This document shows positions 26,907 through 35,767 of a stretch of DNA of 64,000 nucleotides, in pieces. The notes beneath the pieces are model-generated. The model was not told the origin of the DNA, did no database searches, and saw only the letters and a list, made by a program, of their open reading frames with translations. Position 1 is the stretch's first letter, and each line of letters opens with the position of its first letter. Made by a program: the position numbers and the translations under genes. The DNA is from DASYXZ01 sp035946625 (GTDB lineage Bacteria > Acidobacteriota > Terriglobia > UBA7540): NCBI GenBank assembly GCA_035946625.1, contig DASYZE010000004.1, forward strand, positions 1-64,000. The letters are read 5' to 3'.

Positions 26907-29027
26907 TTATTTGGGTTCGGGCTCGCCGGCCGGATTCGCGGCTTTGGCTTTCTGGTCGCGCAAGACGGCTTTGCGACTCAACCGGATTTTGTTGCCCTCA
27001 ATGGAGATGACTTTCACCAGCACCTGGTCGCCTTCCTTCAGTTCGTCGCGAATGTCGCGGATGCGGTTCTCCGCCACTTCGCTGATGTGGAGCAGACCGT
27101 CGGTGCCGGGGAAGATCTCCACAAAGGCGCCGAAGTCCGCCAGGCGCACGACTTTCCCCAGGTAGGTCTTGCCGATTTCGGCCTCGGCCATCAGGTCTTT
27201 GATCATCTTGATGGCTTTGGCGGCCGCCAATTCGTCCACCGCCGCCACTTTCACGCTGCCGTCATCTTCCACGTCAATCTTGGCCCCCGTCTGTTCCACA
27301 ATCCCGCGGATCACTTTGCCTCCGGGGCCGATCAGCTCGCCGATTTTGGCGCGATTGATCTTGAGGGTGGTAATGTGGGGCGCGTAGGCTGAAATTTTCT
27401 CGCGGGCGATGGGCATGGATTCGAGCATTTTGCCCAGCACGTGCAGCCGGCCGGCCTTGGCCTGCTCCAGCGCTTCGGCCATAATCTGCGGGGTGATGCC
27501 CGACGTCTTAATATCCATTTGCAGGGCGGTGATGCCGTCGCGCGTGCCCGCCACTTTAAAATCCATGTCGCCGTAATGGTCTTCGGCGCCCGCAATGTCG
27601 GTGAGGATGGCGTACTTTTCGCCTTCCTTCACCAGGCCCATGGCAATGCCCGCCACGGGAGATTTCACTGGCACGCCCGCATCCATCAGCGCCAGGCAGC
27701 CACCGCAGACGGTGGCCATGGAGGATGAGCCGTTCGATTCCAGAATGTCGGAAACCACGCGGATAGTGTAGGGAAACCCGGCTTCCTCGGGAATGATGGA
27801 AATCAGAGCCCGCTCGGCCAGGGCGCCGTGCCCGATTTCACGCCGGCCCGGGCCGCGCACCGGCTTCACTTCGCCCACGCTGAAGGGAGGGAAATTATAA
27901 TGGAGCATAAAGCGCTTGAAGGACTCGCCTTCCAGCACATCCAGCCGTTGCTGGTCGACGCCGGTGCCGAGCGTGGCCGTAACCAGCGCCTGAGTTTCGC
28001 CACGGGTGAAGAGAGCAGACCCGTGGGTGCGCGGCAGCAAGCCCACCTCACAAGTGATGGCACGCACTTGATCGAAGGCCCGGGCATCCTGCCGGCGCCT
28101 TTTTTGGAGAACGTCATCGCGAAACAATTTTTCTTCGACGGCGGAAAAATAGTGCGCCACCTGGCGGCGTTTTTCCTCGTCGTCTTCGGGGTAACTGTCA
28201 ATCAGGGCTTTGCGGATTTCCACGATCTTGCGCTGGCTCTCCAGCTTGTTTCGCTTCGAAGTGTCCATAGCCTCGTGCAGCGCGGCGCCGATTTTTTCCT
28301 CCACCTCACGGTAGAGCGCTTCGTCGCGGGCCGGAGCGGCAACCACCCGCTTCTTGATGCCGAGTTGGGCGAACAGCTCTTTTTCAATGCCAACAATTTT
28401 CTTAATTTCGGCGTGGGCAAATTGGATGGCGTCACTGATGGTGGCTTCGGAAACTTCGCGTGCCCCCGCTTCCACCATCACAATCGCCTCCTCGCTGCCC
28501 GCCACCACCAGGTTCAATAAACTGGTTTTCATTTCCGTGTAGGTGGGATTGGCGGTCAGGCGGCCGTCGATCAGGCCCACGCGGACCGCTGCCACCGGGG
28601 TGAGAAAAGGAATTTCGGAAAGGTAAAGCGCCGCCGCTCCGGCCACCAGGCCGATCACGTCCGGATTATTGTCCGAGTCGGCGGAGAGCACCATGGCCAG
28701 CACCTGGGTTTCATCGTTGAATCCGTCGGCGAAGAGCGGGCGGGTGGGGCGGTCAATCAGGCGGCTGGTAAGAATTTCCTTCTCCGTGGGCCGCCCCTCG
28801 CGCTTGAAGAAGCCGCCCGGAATCTTCCCGGCGGCGTAATTGTATTCGCGGTAATCGACGGTGAGGGGAAAGAAGTCAATTCCGGCGCGCGGATCGGTGG
28901 TGCAGGCGGTGGCCAGGACCACCGTGTCTCCGTAGCGAACGTAGGCCGATCCTTCCGCCTGTTTGGCAACTTTGCCCACTTCAATCGACAGGGTGCTTCC
29001 ACCTATTTGTATGCTCACTTGGTGCAT
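26907..29027 (-). CDS. pnp: Polyribonucleotide nucleotidyltransferase (PNPase)
   Basis: A 706-aa PNPase: two RNase PH-like domains (first: VRYGDTVVLATAC; second: RTHGSALFTRGETQALV and a CGGCLALMDAGVP segment), an alpha-helical linker, a KH domain (IGELIGPGGKVIRGI) and an S1 domain (KVVRLADFGAFVEIFPG), ending in an acidic tail. It degrades RNA 3'-5' with phosphate and can add tails. Start ATG 29027 has GGAGG about 7 nt upstream. It lies downstream of rpsO on the same strand, the classic order, but a terminator and a palindromic element lie between. Confidence 0.97.
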   Translation of the reverse strand: MHQVSIQIGGSTLSIEVGKVAKQAEGSAYVRYGDTVVLATACTTDPRAGIDFFPLTVDYREYNYAAGKIPGGFFKREGRPTEKEILTSRLIDRPTRPLFADGFNDETQVLAMVLSADSDNNPDVIGLVAGAAALYLSEIPFLTPVAAVRVGLIDGRLTANPTYTEMKTSLLNLVVAGSEEAIVMVEAGAREVSEATISDAIQFAHAEIKKIVGIEKELFAQLGIKKRVVAAPARDEALYREVEEKIGAALHEAMDTSKRNKLESQRKIVEIRKALIDSYPEDDEEKRRQVAHYFSAVEEKLFRDDVLQKRRRQDARAFDQVRAITCEVGLLPRTHGSALFTRGETQALVTATLGTGVDQQRLDVLEGESFKRFMLHYNFPPFSVGEVKPVRGPGRREIGHGALAERALISIIPEEAGFPYTIRVVSDILESNGSSSMATVCGGCLALMDAGVPVKSPVAGIAMGLVKEGEKYAILTDIAGAEDHYGDMDFKVAGTRDGITALQMDIKTSGITPQIMAEALEQAKAGRLHVLGKMLESMPIAREKISAYAPHITTLKINRAKIGELIGPGGKVIRGIVEQTGAKIDVEDDGSVKVAAVDELAAAKAIKMIKDLMAEAEIGKTYLGKVVRLADFGAFVEIFPGTDGLLHISEVAENRIRDIRDELKEGDQVLVKVISIEGNKIRLSRKAVLRDQKAKAANPAGEPEPK

Positions 29028-29106
29028 GTTTCCTCCAGGTAACTCGTCTGCGGTGTTGGTTCCCGATCGTTGCGCACTCAGGCGCTGTCGGGTGGCCGCC
29101 TCTTTT

Positions 29107-29171
29107 TGTAGCGGCGGTCTATGACCGCCGTTATCGAATTCCTAACTCGGCGCTCATAGAGCGCCGCTACC
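29107..29171. repeat. Palindromic intergenic element (TGTAGCGGC family)
   Basis: GTAGCGGCGGTCTATGACC with its hairpin partner, then GGCGCTCATAGAGCGCC and GCTACC at the far end. The two hairpins and complementary ends match the 12368 element. Confidence 0.75.
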
Positions 29172-29279
29172 ATTTCACTCACTAGTCCTGGGATTCATGA
29201 TGTTCCGAGCGGATTGCGATGCGATGCAGGAAGGCAGGGAAGGCTGTCGCCCCACCCGATGGGAACGCAGCCTCTGACC

Positions 29280-29314
29280 AAAAAAAAGACCCCCGCCGAA
29301 AACCAGGAGGGTCG
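29280..29314 (-). terminator. Rho-independent terminator after rpsO
   Basis: Read on the minus strand: GACCCTCC, a loop, GGGGGTC, then a run of eight or nine T. It lies ~60 nt after the rpsO stop and is the clearest intrinsic terminator in this half of the window. Confidence 0.85.
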
Positions 29315-29371
29315 TTTACGATATCTCGGCTGACTATTCTCAGATTCCCGAACCGTTGGCTCACATCCGGA

Positions 29372-29641
29372 CTACTTGCGGATTCCCAGCTTATCGATGA
29401 CCTGTTGATAGCGGCCGGAATCCTGTCGTTTCAAATACTCGAGCAAGCGTCTCCGTTGGCCCACCATAATCAACAATCCCCGCCGGGACGAATGGTCTTT
29501 ACGATGGAGGCGGAAATGATCGTTCAGGTAGGTAATGCGCTCGCTCAAGAGGGCAATTTGCACTTCGGGTGAGCCCGTGTCTTTCTCGTGAACCTTGTAG
29601 CGCTCAATCAAAGTTGACTTGGATTCCCGTGTCAGCGGCAT
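29372..29641 (-). CDS. rpsO: 30S ribosomal protein S15
   Basis: An 89-aa S15: EKDTGSPEVQIALLSERI, LNDHFRLHRKDHSSRRGLL and RRRLLEYLKRQDSGRYQQVI are all family hallmarks. Binds 16S rRNA early in 30S assembly. ATG 29641 has GAGG upstream. Followed by a strong terminator, then pnp. Confidence 0.97.
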   Translation of the reverse strand: MPLTRESKSTLIERYKVHEKDTGSPEVQIALLSERITYLNDHFRLHRKDHSSRRGLLIMVGQRRRLLEYLKRQDSGRYQQVIDKLGIRK

Positions 29642-29783
29642 CCGGCAAGTTCCTCGTTTCTCTCAGCTTTTCCAGTTAAGTTCGATAAAGAGGATAACAC
29701 GACCGCCCGAGTTATGCAAAAGATAATTGAGGGTTGCAATGGTAGAGGCGGGTTTATCCCGACATTTGGCGGGCGTAAAGTTC

Positions 29784-29863
29784 GACCCGCGGCGGAGGAG
29801 GTCCATGACCGCCACCCTTGGTTCGTCAGCAATTTCGGCACTCGTAAAGTGCCGCTGCAACCA
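29784..29863. repeat. Palindromic intergenic element, degenerate copy
   Basis: GGAGGTCCATGACCGCC at the left and GGCACTCGTAAAGTGCCGC at the right form separate hairpins; ends are less conserved than in other copies. Confidence 0.5.
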
Positions 29864-29907
29864 GCGGCGTCACCAGCGCCAATTGGGTAGTGACCCATTT
29901 TGATTTT

Positions 29908-29958
29908 GTAGAGCCGGGCTTTAGCCCGGCATTTGCCGCCCTGAAGGGCGGCGCTACA
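29908..29958. repeat. Palindromic intergenic element, compact copy
   Basis: TGTAGAGCCGGGCTTTAGCC with its pairing half, then GCCGCCCTGAAGGGCGGC and GCTACA. Both terminal tags and two hairpins are present in only 51 bp. Confidence 0.75.
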
Positions 29959-30065
29959 TCGAAATGCGTCACCAGCGCCAATTGCGCTTCTTTGGCCGGG
30001 GCGGACATCTGTGATAAGATAATTTGGTTTTCCACGAATTTCCAGCAAACTTTGGAGAGAACGAC

Positions 30066-30722
30066 TTGGCGCAAACATATACCCGCAAGTATCCTCGCAT
30101 TGCGGCGGACTTCATCGTCCAATTCAGTTTGGGCAGCAAGACCTACCGCGAGCGGGCCTCGGCGGTTGGCGGGGGGGGGCTGTTCCTATGTGTCAAGCGC
30201 GACCCTCCCCTTGAAATGGGGATGGAATTGAAGGTTCAGTTTCGCCCGGCCAAGCATTTGCCCATAATGGAGGCCGCTTCCAAGGTTTGCTATCTGGTTC
30301 CGGGCGAGGGAGCGGCAGTTGAGTTTATTGAAATCGACCCCGAGCATCGCCGCCTGCTTCTCCAGTACATTCACAACCGGACAGGCAACCGGCGCAAACA
30401 CCCGCGCGCCTCTCTCGCCACGCAAATCCAGTGCGAGGAGTCCATGTCGCTCGCCTTTGCCAGGGATATCAGCGTGGGCGGCATGTTCATTGAGACTGAC
30501 CAACCGATGCCTGTGGGCTCGCGGATTACGCTTCGATTTAACCTGGATGAGAATGAACCTATTATGGTCGCCTCGGCCGAAGTCACCTACCAAGTCGGGA
30601 GGATGGGCGTGGGAGTCAAATTCATTGACGTCTCTACCGAGGATCTGGAACGCATCGAGAATTTTGTGGGCAAGTCAGTACCTCAACCCGAAAAGCCTGC
30701 CCGGACCCAAGCTCCCCAATAA
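30066..30722 (+). CDS. Tandem PilZ-domain protein
   Basis: About 218 aa with two PilZ domains. The second is canonical: RRKHPRA (RxxxR) and ARDISVGGMF (D-x-S-x-x-G), so it should bind cyclic di-GMP. The first has RKYPR but its second motif reads ASAVGGGG, with the Asp and Ser lost. TTG 30066 is preferred because GGAGAG lies 6 nt upstream; the frame start at 30024 has none. It precedes two type IV pilin genes, so it may link cyclic di-GMP to pilus function. No membrane segment or enzyme domain. Confidence 0.85.
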   Translation: MAQTYTRKYPRIAADFIVQFSLGSKTYRERASAVGGGGLFLCVKRDPPLEMGMELKVQFRPAKHLPIMEAASKVCYLVPGEGAAVEFIEIDPEHRRLLLQYIHNRTGNRRKHPRASLATQIQCEESMSLAFARDISVGGMFIETDQPMPVGSRITLRFNLDENEPIMVASAEVTYQVGRMGVGVKFIDVSTEDLERIENFVGKSVPQPEKPARTQAPQ

Positions 30723-30806
30723 AATTTTGTTTCATGTATCGGCGTCTGCAAGAGTGACACTTTTTGTCTGCCGCGTACGACAAAAACGGGCAATCGGCCT
30801 GGTCTC

Positions 30807-30821
30807 TGGCACCTAGCCAGC
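30807..30821 (+). promoter_or_regulatory. Candidate sigma54 (-24/-12) promoter for first pilin gene
   Basis: TGGCACCTAGCCAGC has GG and GC separated by exactly 10 nt, with the TGGCAC half matching the sigma54 consensus. It lies ~150 nt upstream of the pilin start. Type IV pilin genes are often sigma54-dependent. The -12 half (CAGC) is imperfect. Confidence 0.35.
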
Positions 30822-30975
30822 GTATAGCACTTTGGTCGTAGAAATAAGCTGGTGCAATTAAAAGGTTTAAGCATTGGATGGGAGAAAGTCTCAATGACCC
30901 AGAGTGGTAAGCTGCTTGCTTGGATGTAGGGAGCCATCCAGTAAGCCTAAAGGATGGCTAATAAAAGGAGATAAA

Positions 30976-31524
30976 ATGAGAAGGAACTCAAAAGGGTTTT
31001 CGTTGATTGAGTTGCTGATCGTCGTGGCGATCATTTTGATCATCGCGGCCATCGCAATTCCAGACCTGTTGAAGTCAAGGCAGGCTGCAAATCAGGCGTC
31101 GGCTGTAGGGTCATTGCGGACTATCAACACCTCGGAAGTGACCTATTCTTCGACATACACAGACGGGTTCAGCGGAGCTCTGGCTTATCTGGGCCCTCCC
31201 GCAGCTCCTCCGGACAACGCTTTGGGAGCGAACTTGATTGACAGCATTCTGGCTGGCGCAATCAAGAGCAATTACCAATTTAATTACACACCCATCCCCG
31301 CTGCTCCGGGTGCCCAAGCTTGTGCGGTTAATCCAGGTCCCGGTACAGTAACTCAGGGTGCAATTCCGGCGGTAGGCACGAATGTCAGTTCGTACGAGAT
31401 CAGTGCCAGCCCGTTTGCGTGCGCGGTTGGGAACGGCAACTACTACTTTTCGGATCAGTCCGGTGTGATTCGGCAGAACAACACCGCTCCTGCTGGTCCT
31501 ACTGATTCCCCGCTGGCTGGATAG
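30976..31524 (+). CDS. pilA: Type IV pilin-like protein 1 (PilA family)
   Basis: A 182-aa prepilin: short basic leader MRRNSKG, then FSLIELLIVVAIILIIAAIA, the class III processing site (G before F, Glu5) and the N-terminal helix that forms the pilus core. The variable head has Cys residues (ACAVNPGP, FACAVGNG) that could form the C-terminal disulfide loop. ATG 30976 has AAAGGAG 6 nt upstream; the longer frame from 30904 is rejected. Its own terminator follows, so it is likely the highly expressed major subunit. Confidence 0.93.
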   Translation: MRRNSKGFSLIELLIVVAIILIIAAIAIPDLLKSRQAANQASAVGSLRTINTSEVTYSSTYTDGFSGALAYLGPPAAPPDNALGANLIDSILAGAIKSNYQFNYTPIPAAPGAQACAVNPGPGTVTQGAIPAVGTNVSSYEISASPFACAVGNGNYYFSDQSGVIRQNNTAPAGPTDSPLAG

Positions 31525-31566
31525 TTTTTGGGGATTGGTAATTGTTGTAACACTATGGAAAGATGT

Positions 31567-31596
31567 GGGGGAGCGTTTGAGCTCCCCCTTTTTTTT
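31567..31596 (+). terminator. Rho-independent terminator after pilin 1
   Basis: GGGGGAGC pairs perfectly with GCTCCCCC around a 6-nt loop and is followed by eight T. It separates pilin 1 from pilin 2. Confidence 0.92.
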
Positions 31597-31830
31597 CCTT
31601 ATTACGTAAAGTTTTAAAATCTCAGGACAGTAGCCAGGGCCAAAATATTGTGCCACCCCGCAGACTAAAATGGGGCTGGAACCGTGCATCGGGGTGGTAT
31701 TCTGGCAAAGTATCGCCGGAAGTAAGGGTTGATTTTTTGCAGGTTTTGGAAGATAAAGTGCATACTCTTGGGATGTGATCCTGCCCCGGATGGGATTGCT
31801 GGGGATTCAAAATGACTGGGGAGTGAAAAA

Positions 31831-31845
31831 TGGCTTGAGGTCCGC
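31831..31845 (+). promoter_or_regulatory. Candidate sigma54 (-24/-12) promoter for second pilin gene
   Basis: TGGCTTGAGGTCCGC has the GG-N10-GC spacing and lies ~50 nt before pilin 2. The TGGC half fits, the -12 half (CCGC) is imperfect. An independent promoter is expected because a terminator precedes it. Confidence 0.35.
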
Positions 31846-31896
31846 TGGTAGCGGCTTTGAGGCGGAGGACACATTCTGTACTACTGAGGCGCGCAC

Positions 31897-32400
31897 ATGA
31901 GTAAAGAGAAAGGGTTTTCACTGATTGAGCTTTTGATCGTGGTTTCCATCATTCTGATCATTGCAGGGATCGCGATCCCTTCCCTCATGAAGTCAAGACA
32001 GGCTGCGAACCAGGCATCCGCGGTGGCGTCGGAGCGGACCATTGATACTGCTGAGGTCACCTTCGCCTCAACCTACAACACCGGCTACTCCACCACTCTT
32101 GCTCAGCTCGGGGGGACGGGTGTAACCACCATCAACAATGCCGAACTGATTGACACCGTACTGGCGAGCGGCCAAAAGAGCAGTTATTTTTTCTATTATG
32201 TCTCCTGCCCGGCCGTCCCCGGTCCCAATGACGGGACCATGGGAAATGGCGCTTGTGCTTATGTGTCGTTCTATCAGGCTTCGGCAAACCCGAGCGCAGG
32301 TGTGGGGAAGGGGACATTTTATTATACCGACCCTTCCGGAATCACGCGGCAGAATGCAATTGCGTACGCCGGCCCGTCAGATTCACCGATAGGGAATTAG
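31897..32400 (+). CDS. Type IV pilin-like protein 2 (PilA family)
   Basis: A 167-aa paralogue of pilin 1: MSKEKG leader, FSLIELLIVVSIILIIAGIA helix, then KSRQAANQASAV shared with pilin 1 and a diverged head with two Cys (YYVSCPAVPG and GNGACAYVS) and a common end (GPSDSP). GAGG lies 8 nt upstream of the ATG. The near-identical N-half and shared tail show a tandem duplication, with the surface-exposed head diverging. Confidence 0.93.
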   Translation: MSKEKGFSLIELLIVVSIILIIAGIAIPSLMKSRQAANQASAVASERTIDTAEVTFASTYNTGYSTTLAQLGGTGVTTINNAELIDTVLASGQKSSYFFYYVSCPAVPGPNDGTMGNGACAYVSFYQASANPSAGVGKGTFYYTDPSGITRQNAIAYAGPSDSPIGN

Positions 32401-32431
32401 CCGCCGGCCTTTCTGGGGAAGTTATCAGGTG

Positions 32432-32457
32432 GGGAGCCTTGACGGGCTCCCTTTTTT
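32432..32457 (+). terminator. Rho-independent terminator after pilin 2
   Basis: GGGAGCC and GGCTCCC flank a short loop and are followed by six T. Partial read-through could feed the downstream glycosylation-type genes. Confidence 0.88.
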
Positions 32458-32557
32458 GTTTGGATTAATCCTCAGGATGTGGATGGACCCACTCGCAACT
32501 CCGGGGGGGATCCGGTATGGAAATCCCATTTGGTTCAGGTGTAGACTCGGGATTCTT

Positions 32558-34858
32558 ATGGACGATGCTTCTGCAAAGGCGCGGCAACACGTGGTCCAGG
32601 CGCTGGTTGGGCTGGCTCTGGCGTATGCGTTTCTGGCTGGTTTGCACACCGTGGCTGATTTCGACACGGGTTGGCAAATGGCCACCGGCCGGTACGTATT
32701 CGAGCATCGACTGATTCCTGACACTGATGTGTTCTCCTTCACCGCTCACGGGAAGGAATGGATTTATCCGCCGCTTCCCGGTCTGATCTTATACGCATTG
32801 TATTCTCTCGCGGGTTTTTCCGCGCTCTCGTGGCTGAGCGCATTCGCATGCTGCGCGACCATCGCCCTGCTATTGCGGCGCGATAGCGCGATGATCGCAA
32901 CGCTGGCCATCATGGCGGTGCCGGTGATCGTTTTTCGCACCACGCCCCGTGCCGAGTTATTTTCGACGGCATTATTTGCGGCCTTTGTGGCCATTCTATG
33001 GAGGCAGTTTCAGGGCGAACGAGTCTGGCTTTGGTTGCTTCCTTTGCTGATGGCGGCCTGGGTTAACCTGCACCAGGGCTTTGTGACCGGTCTGGCCATG
33101 ATGGGCGCCTATGTGATGCTCGAATTGTCCGAAATGCCCTTCGCCGGACGCCGCAACCCGGCCGTTCTCCGCCTACGCCGGAGTGTGCCCTGGCTGATGG
33201 GGACGGCGATTGCGACACTGGTGAACCCCTGGGGACCACGAATTTATCCTGCGATTTTCCGCCTCATGCAGGGCGTGCAAGACCTCGGTGGTTTGGTTAC
33301 CGAGTGGCGGAAGTCCTACATTTCGCCCACCGCTACGTTGCAGGATGTGCTGAATTGGCGTAACCCGGATAGCGGCTACTGGTGGCTGGTGGGTGCGGTA
33401 ATCGCCGCCATTATTTTGACGCTCTGGCGAAAACAAATGGGCGTGGCGGGGCTGCTGGCTGGCGCAACATATTTCTCGCTCGCTCATCTGCGCTACCAGG
33501 GATTGTTCGCCTGCCTGGCGGTGATGGTAGGGGGCTCAGTTTTATCCTCTCTTGCCCTGCCGGCATGGAGCGGATTGAAAGAAACCGCGTTTGGCCGCGG
33601 CCGATTAGGTTCGGTGGGGACAGGACGACTTCTTTTACTCGGAGGAATGGTTTTGCTGGTGGGTGTTCGCAGCGCAGACCTGATATCGAATCGCTATTAT
33701 CTGTCCTCCGGCCAGCTTACGTTGTTTGGTCCGGGTGCTTCCTGGTGGTTCCCGGAGCGGGCCAGTGCTTTCTTGCTCCGCGAGCACCTGCCGGAAAACG
33801 TGTTCAACGATTATGACCTGGGAGGGTATCTCACCTGGCGAATCGGCCCTGAGTATCCGGATTATGTGGATGGCAGGGCTTACCCCTTTGGCGCTGCCAT
33901 GCTCTTTCATCACGACTCTTTGATGCAACAGACGCCCGACTCGGCCGATTGGCAGCAGGAGGCGGACCGGTACCACATCAACACGATCATGGTTTCCGTT
34001 GCGCGTTACGCCGGCCTGGGAAATTTCAGGCTGCCGCAATTCTGCCAGAGCCAGTTATGGCGGCCCGTTTACCTGGATGAGGTGGCAGCCATCTTCGTGC
34101 GCAATGTGCCCGAAAACGCGGAATTGATAAACCGCCTGCAGATCAATTGCTCCACCGTTCCCATCCATCCCGCAGCCACCGTGGGCGCAGGATGGCAGGA
34201 GAGCGGCGAACGATACAACGCCTTTGCCAATGCCGGATCGTTGCTTTACATGCTGGGCCGGAGCGCGGAGGCGTTGAAGGACTTGCAGTCGGCGGAAGCC
34301 ATTTTCCCCGGCGACAGCAACCTCCATCTGACCATGGGAGAGCTCTATCAGGCCAATAACCTTTTTGGCCAGGCGGAGGAGGAGTTCAGGACATCGGTGC
34401 GCCTGCGCCCGACGGATATAGCCTGGTACGTGCTGGGCCGGATGTATGTTGCGGAACATCGTTTCGATGACGCGGCGCAAGCGTTCAGCCATGCCGCTGA
34501 ACTTTCCTATCAACCTTCCGACCGTTATCTTACGCTGGCTGAGGATTACATCCTGATGCAGCGTCCCGAAGATGCGTTGAAGGAATTCGCGCACGCCGTG
34601 CGCCTGAGCCCCTATGAAAGCAACTCACCGGAGGGGGCCGCGTTCTATTCTCGCATTGCCGCGGGCCGGGCGCGCGCCTGCGTAATCCAGAGCATGGAAG
34701 GCGTGGACCGTGCCGTCGAATTTCAAAAACAGGCTTTGCAATTGACACCCCTCGATCCCCTGCGGTGGACCCAACTGGCGGATTTGTACAGACTGCAAGG
34801 CCGCGCGGATTTGTCGCAACAGGCCAGCCGGCGTGCCAGGGAACTGAGCTCGAAGTGA
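32558..34858 (+). CDS. GT-C-like integral membrane protein with C-terminal TPR repeats
   Basis: About 766 aa. An early loop DFDTGWQMATGRYVFEH and HGKEWIYPPLPG after the first helix resembles the acidic periplasmic loop of GT-C glycosyltransferases that use polyprenyl-linked sugars; about ten hydrophobic segments follow. The C-terminal ~200 residues are TPR repeats (LYMLGRSAEALKDLQSAEA, LGRMYVAEHRFDDAAQAF). The combination suggests a periplasmic protein- or lipid-glycosylating enzyme with a protein-binding tail. ATG 32558 is chosen; the frame start at 32429 lies inside the pilin terminator. Next to the pilins, it could be a pilin glycosyltransferase. GT activity is inferred. Confidence 0.7.
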   Translation: MDDASAKARQHVVQALVGLALAYAFLAGLHTVADFDTGWQMATGRYVFEHRLIPDTDVFSFTAHGKEWIYPPLPGLILYALYSLAGFSALSWLSAFACCATIALLLRRDSAMIATLAIMAVPVIVFRTTPRAELFSTALFAAFVAILWRQFQGERVWLWLLPLLMAAWVNLHQGFVTGLAMMGAYVMLELSEMPFAGRRNPAVLRLRRSVPWLMGTAIATLVNPWGPRIYPAIFRLMQGVQDLGGLVTEWRKSYISPTATLQDVLNWRNPDSGYWWLVGAVIAAIILTLWRKQMGVAGLLAGATYFSLAHLRYQGLFACLAVMVGGSVLSSLALPAWSGLKETAFGRGRLGSVGTGRLLLLGGMVLLVGVRSADLISNRYYLSSGQLTLFGPGASWWFPERASAFLLREHLPENVFNDYDLGGYLTWRIGPEYPDYVDGRAYPFGAAMLFHHDSLMQQTPDSADWQQEADRYHINTIMVSVARYAGLGNFRLPQFCQSQLWRPVYLDEVAAIFVRNVPENAELINRLQINCSTVPIHPAATVGAGWQESGERYNAFANAGSLLYMLGRSAEALKDLQSAEAIFPGDSNLHLTMGELYQANNLFGQAEEEFRTSVRLRPTDIAWYVLGRMYVAEHRFDDAAQAFSHAAELSYQPSDRYLTLAEDYILMQRPEDALKEFAHAVRLSPYESNSPEGAAFYSRIAAGRARACVIQSMEGVDRAVEFQKQALQLTPLDPLRWTQLADLYRLQGRADLSQQASRRARELSSK

Positions 34859-34873
34859 AAGGCAGATGGTCTA

Positions 34874-35707
34874 ATGCTCCCACTTTCAGAGATGGCCGCC
34901 AACCTCGAACAGGGAACCAATGGAATTTGGTTGGCCCGAAACGTGTCAAAAGTTTCATATCCGGACGAGGGAAACGCGAGTTGTCTGTCCGTTGAGGATA
35001 CTTCCTTCTGGTTCCGCCACCGGAACAACTGCATCCTGGAAGTCATAAAACACCTTCCCCCGGCAACGCCGTTTTTCGATGTCGGCGCGGGCAACGGTTA
35101 TATTGCCAAAGCGCTCCAGGACACCGGGCTGGAAGTGGTTGTGGTAGAACCCGGACCCGTGGGGGCCCTCAACGCGCAGCGCCGAGGCGTTCGGCACGTG
35201 ATCCGCGCATCTTTGGAAGACGCGGGCTTCCTACCGGGAGTTCTTCCATCAGTTGGATTGTTCGATGTGCTTGAGCACGTCGAGGACGACCGGGCCTTCA
35301 TGCGCAGCATCCGAAACTACCTGGATGCCGGCGGCAAGGTCTACATAACCGTTCCGGCGTTCGAGTGGCTCTGGTCGCAGGAAGACGTATTTGCCGGTCA
35401 CCACAGGCGCTATACCCGGCGGAGTCTGTCCCGGGTTCTCAAGGAAGCTGGTTTCCAGGTGGGATTCGTGAGCTACTTTTTTGCCATATTGCCGCTTCCT
35501 ATTCTGATCTTCCGCAGCTTGCCGCATCGCCTCGGACTGCATCAGGCCGCACCCACGCCCGATGCCGTCCGGAAAGATCACCAGATACGAAGCCCGATCG
35601 GCGGCCGCGCTCTCAGTTTTATGCTGAAGCGTGAACTAGGGCGCATCAAAGCCGGCAGGGAAACTTCATGGGGCGGCAGTTGCCTGGCGGTAGCAACCAA
35701 AGTATGA
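34874..35707 (+). CDS. Class I SAM-dependent methyltransferase
   Basis: A 277-aa protein with the SAM-binding motif FFDVGAGNGYIAKAL (residues ~66-80), VVVEPGPVG (motif II acidic residue), VGLFDVLEHVEDD and a GGKVYITVPAFEWLW segment. The pattern matches methyltransferases of polysaccharide and lipid gene clusters. It starts 15 nt after the GT-C gene and so is probably co-transcribed. The acceptor is unknown; a sugar or pilin-linked glycan is a reasonable guess from context. Confidence 0.85.
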   Translation: MLPLSEMAANLEQGTNGIWLARNVSKVSYPDEGNASCLSVEDTSFWFRHRNNCILEVIKHLPPATPFFDVGAGNGYIAKALQDTGLEVVVVEPGPVGALNAQRRGVRHVIRASLEDAGFLPGVLPSVGLFDVLEHVEDDRAFMRSIRNYLDAGGKVYITVPAFEWLWSQEDVFAGHHRRYTRRSLSRVLKEAGFQVGFVSYFFAILPLPILIFRSLPHRLGLHQAAPTPDAVRKDHQIRSPIGGRALSFMLKRELGRIKAGRETSWGGSCLAVATKV

Positions 35708-35767
35708 CGGCGAATTTGCGAGCGCCCATGTTCACCGGTACCCTGTGATCTTTGGCGAACTCATCCG

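Larger units (their letters stand above)
29028..29371. other. rpsO-pnp intergenic region
   Basis: This 344-nt gap holds the rpsO terminator (29280-29314), a palindromic element (29107-29171) and the pnp leader, where PNPase autocontrol through an RNase III hairpin is known in other bacteria; I cannot confirm such a hairpin here. Confidence 0.6.
29642..30065. other. rpsO/PilZ divergent intergenic region
   Basis: A 424-nt region between divergent genes, which should contain both promoters. It carries two palindromic elements (29784-29863 and 29908-29958) placed within 50 nt of each other; ACCCATTTTGATTTTG and similar AT-rich tracts separate them. No gene seen. Confidence 0.5.

Noticed and set aside
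32429..32557. N-terminal extension of the GT-C protein
   Set aside because: It starts inside the pilin terminator and has no leader logic; the start at 32558 fits the first membrane helix better.
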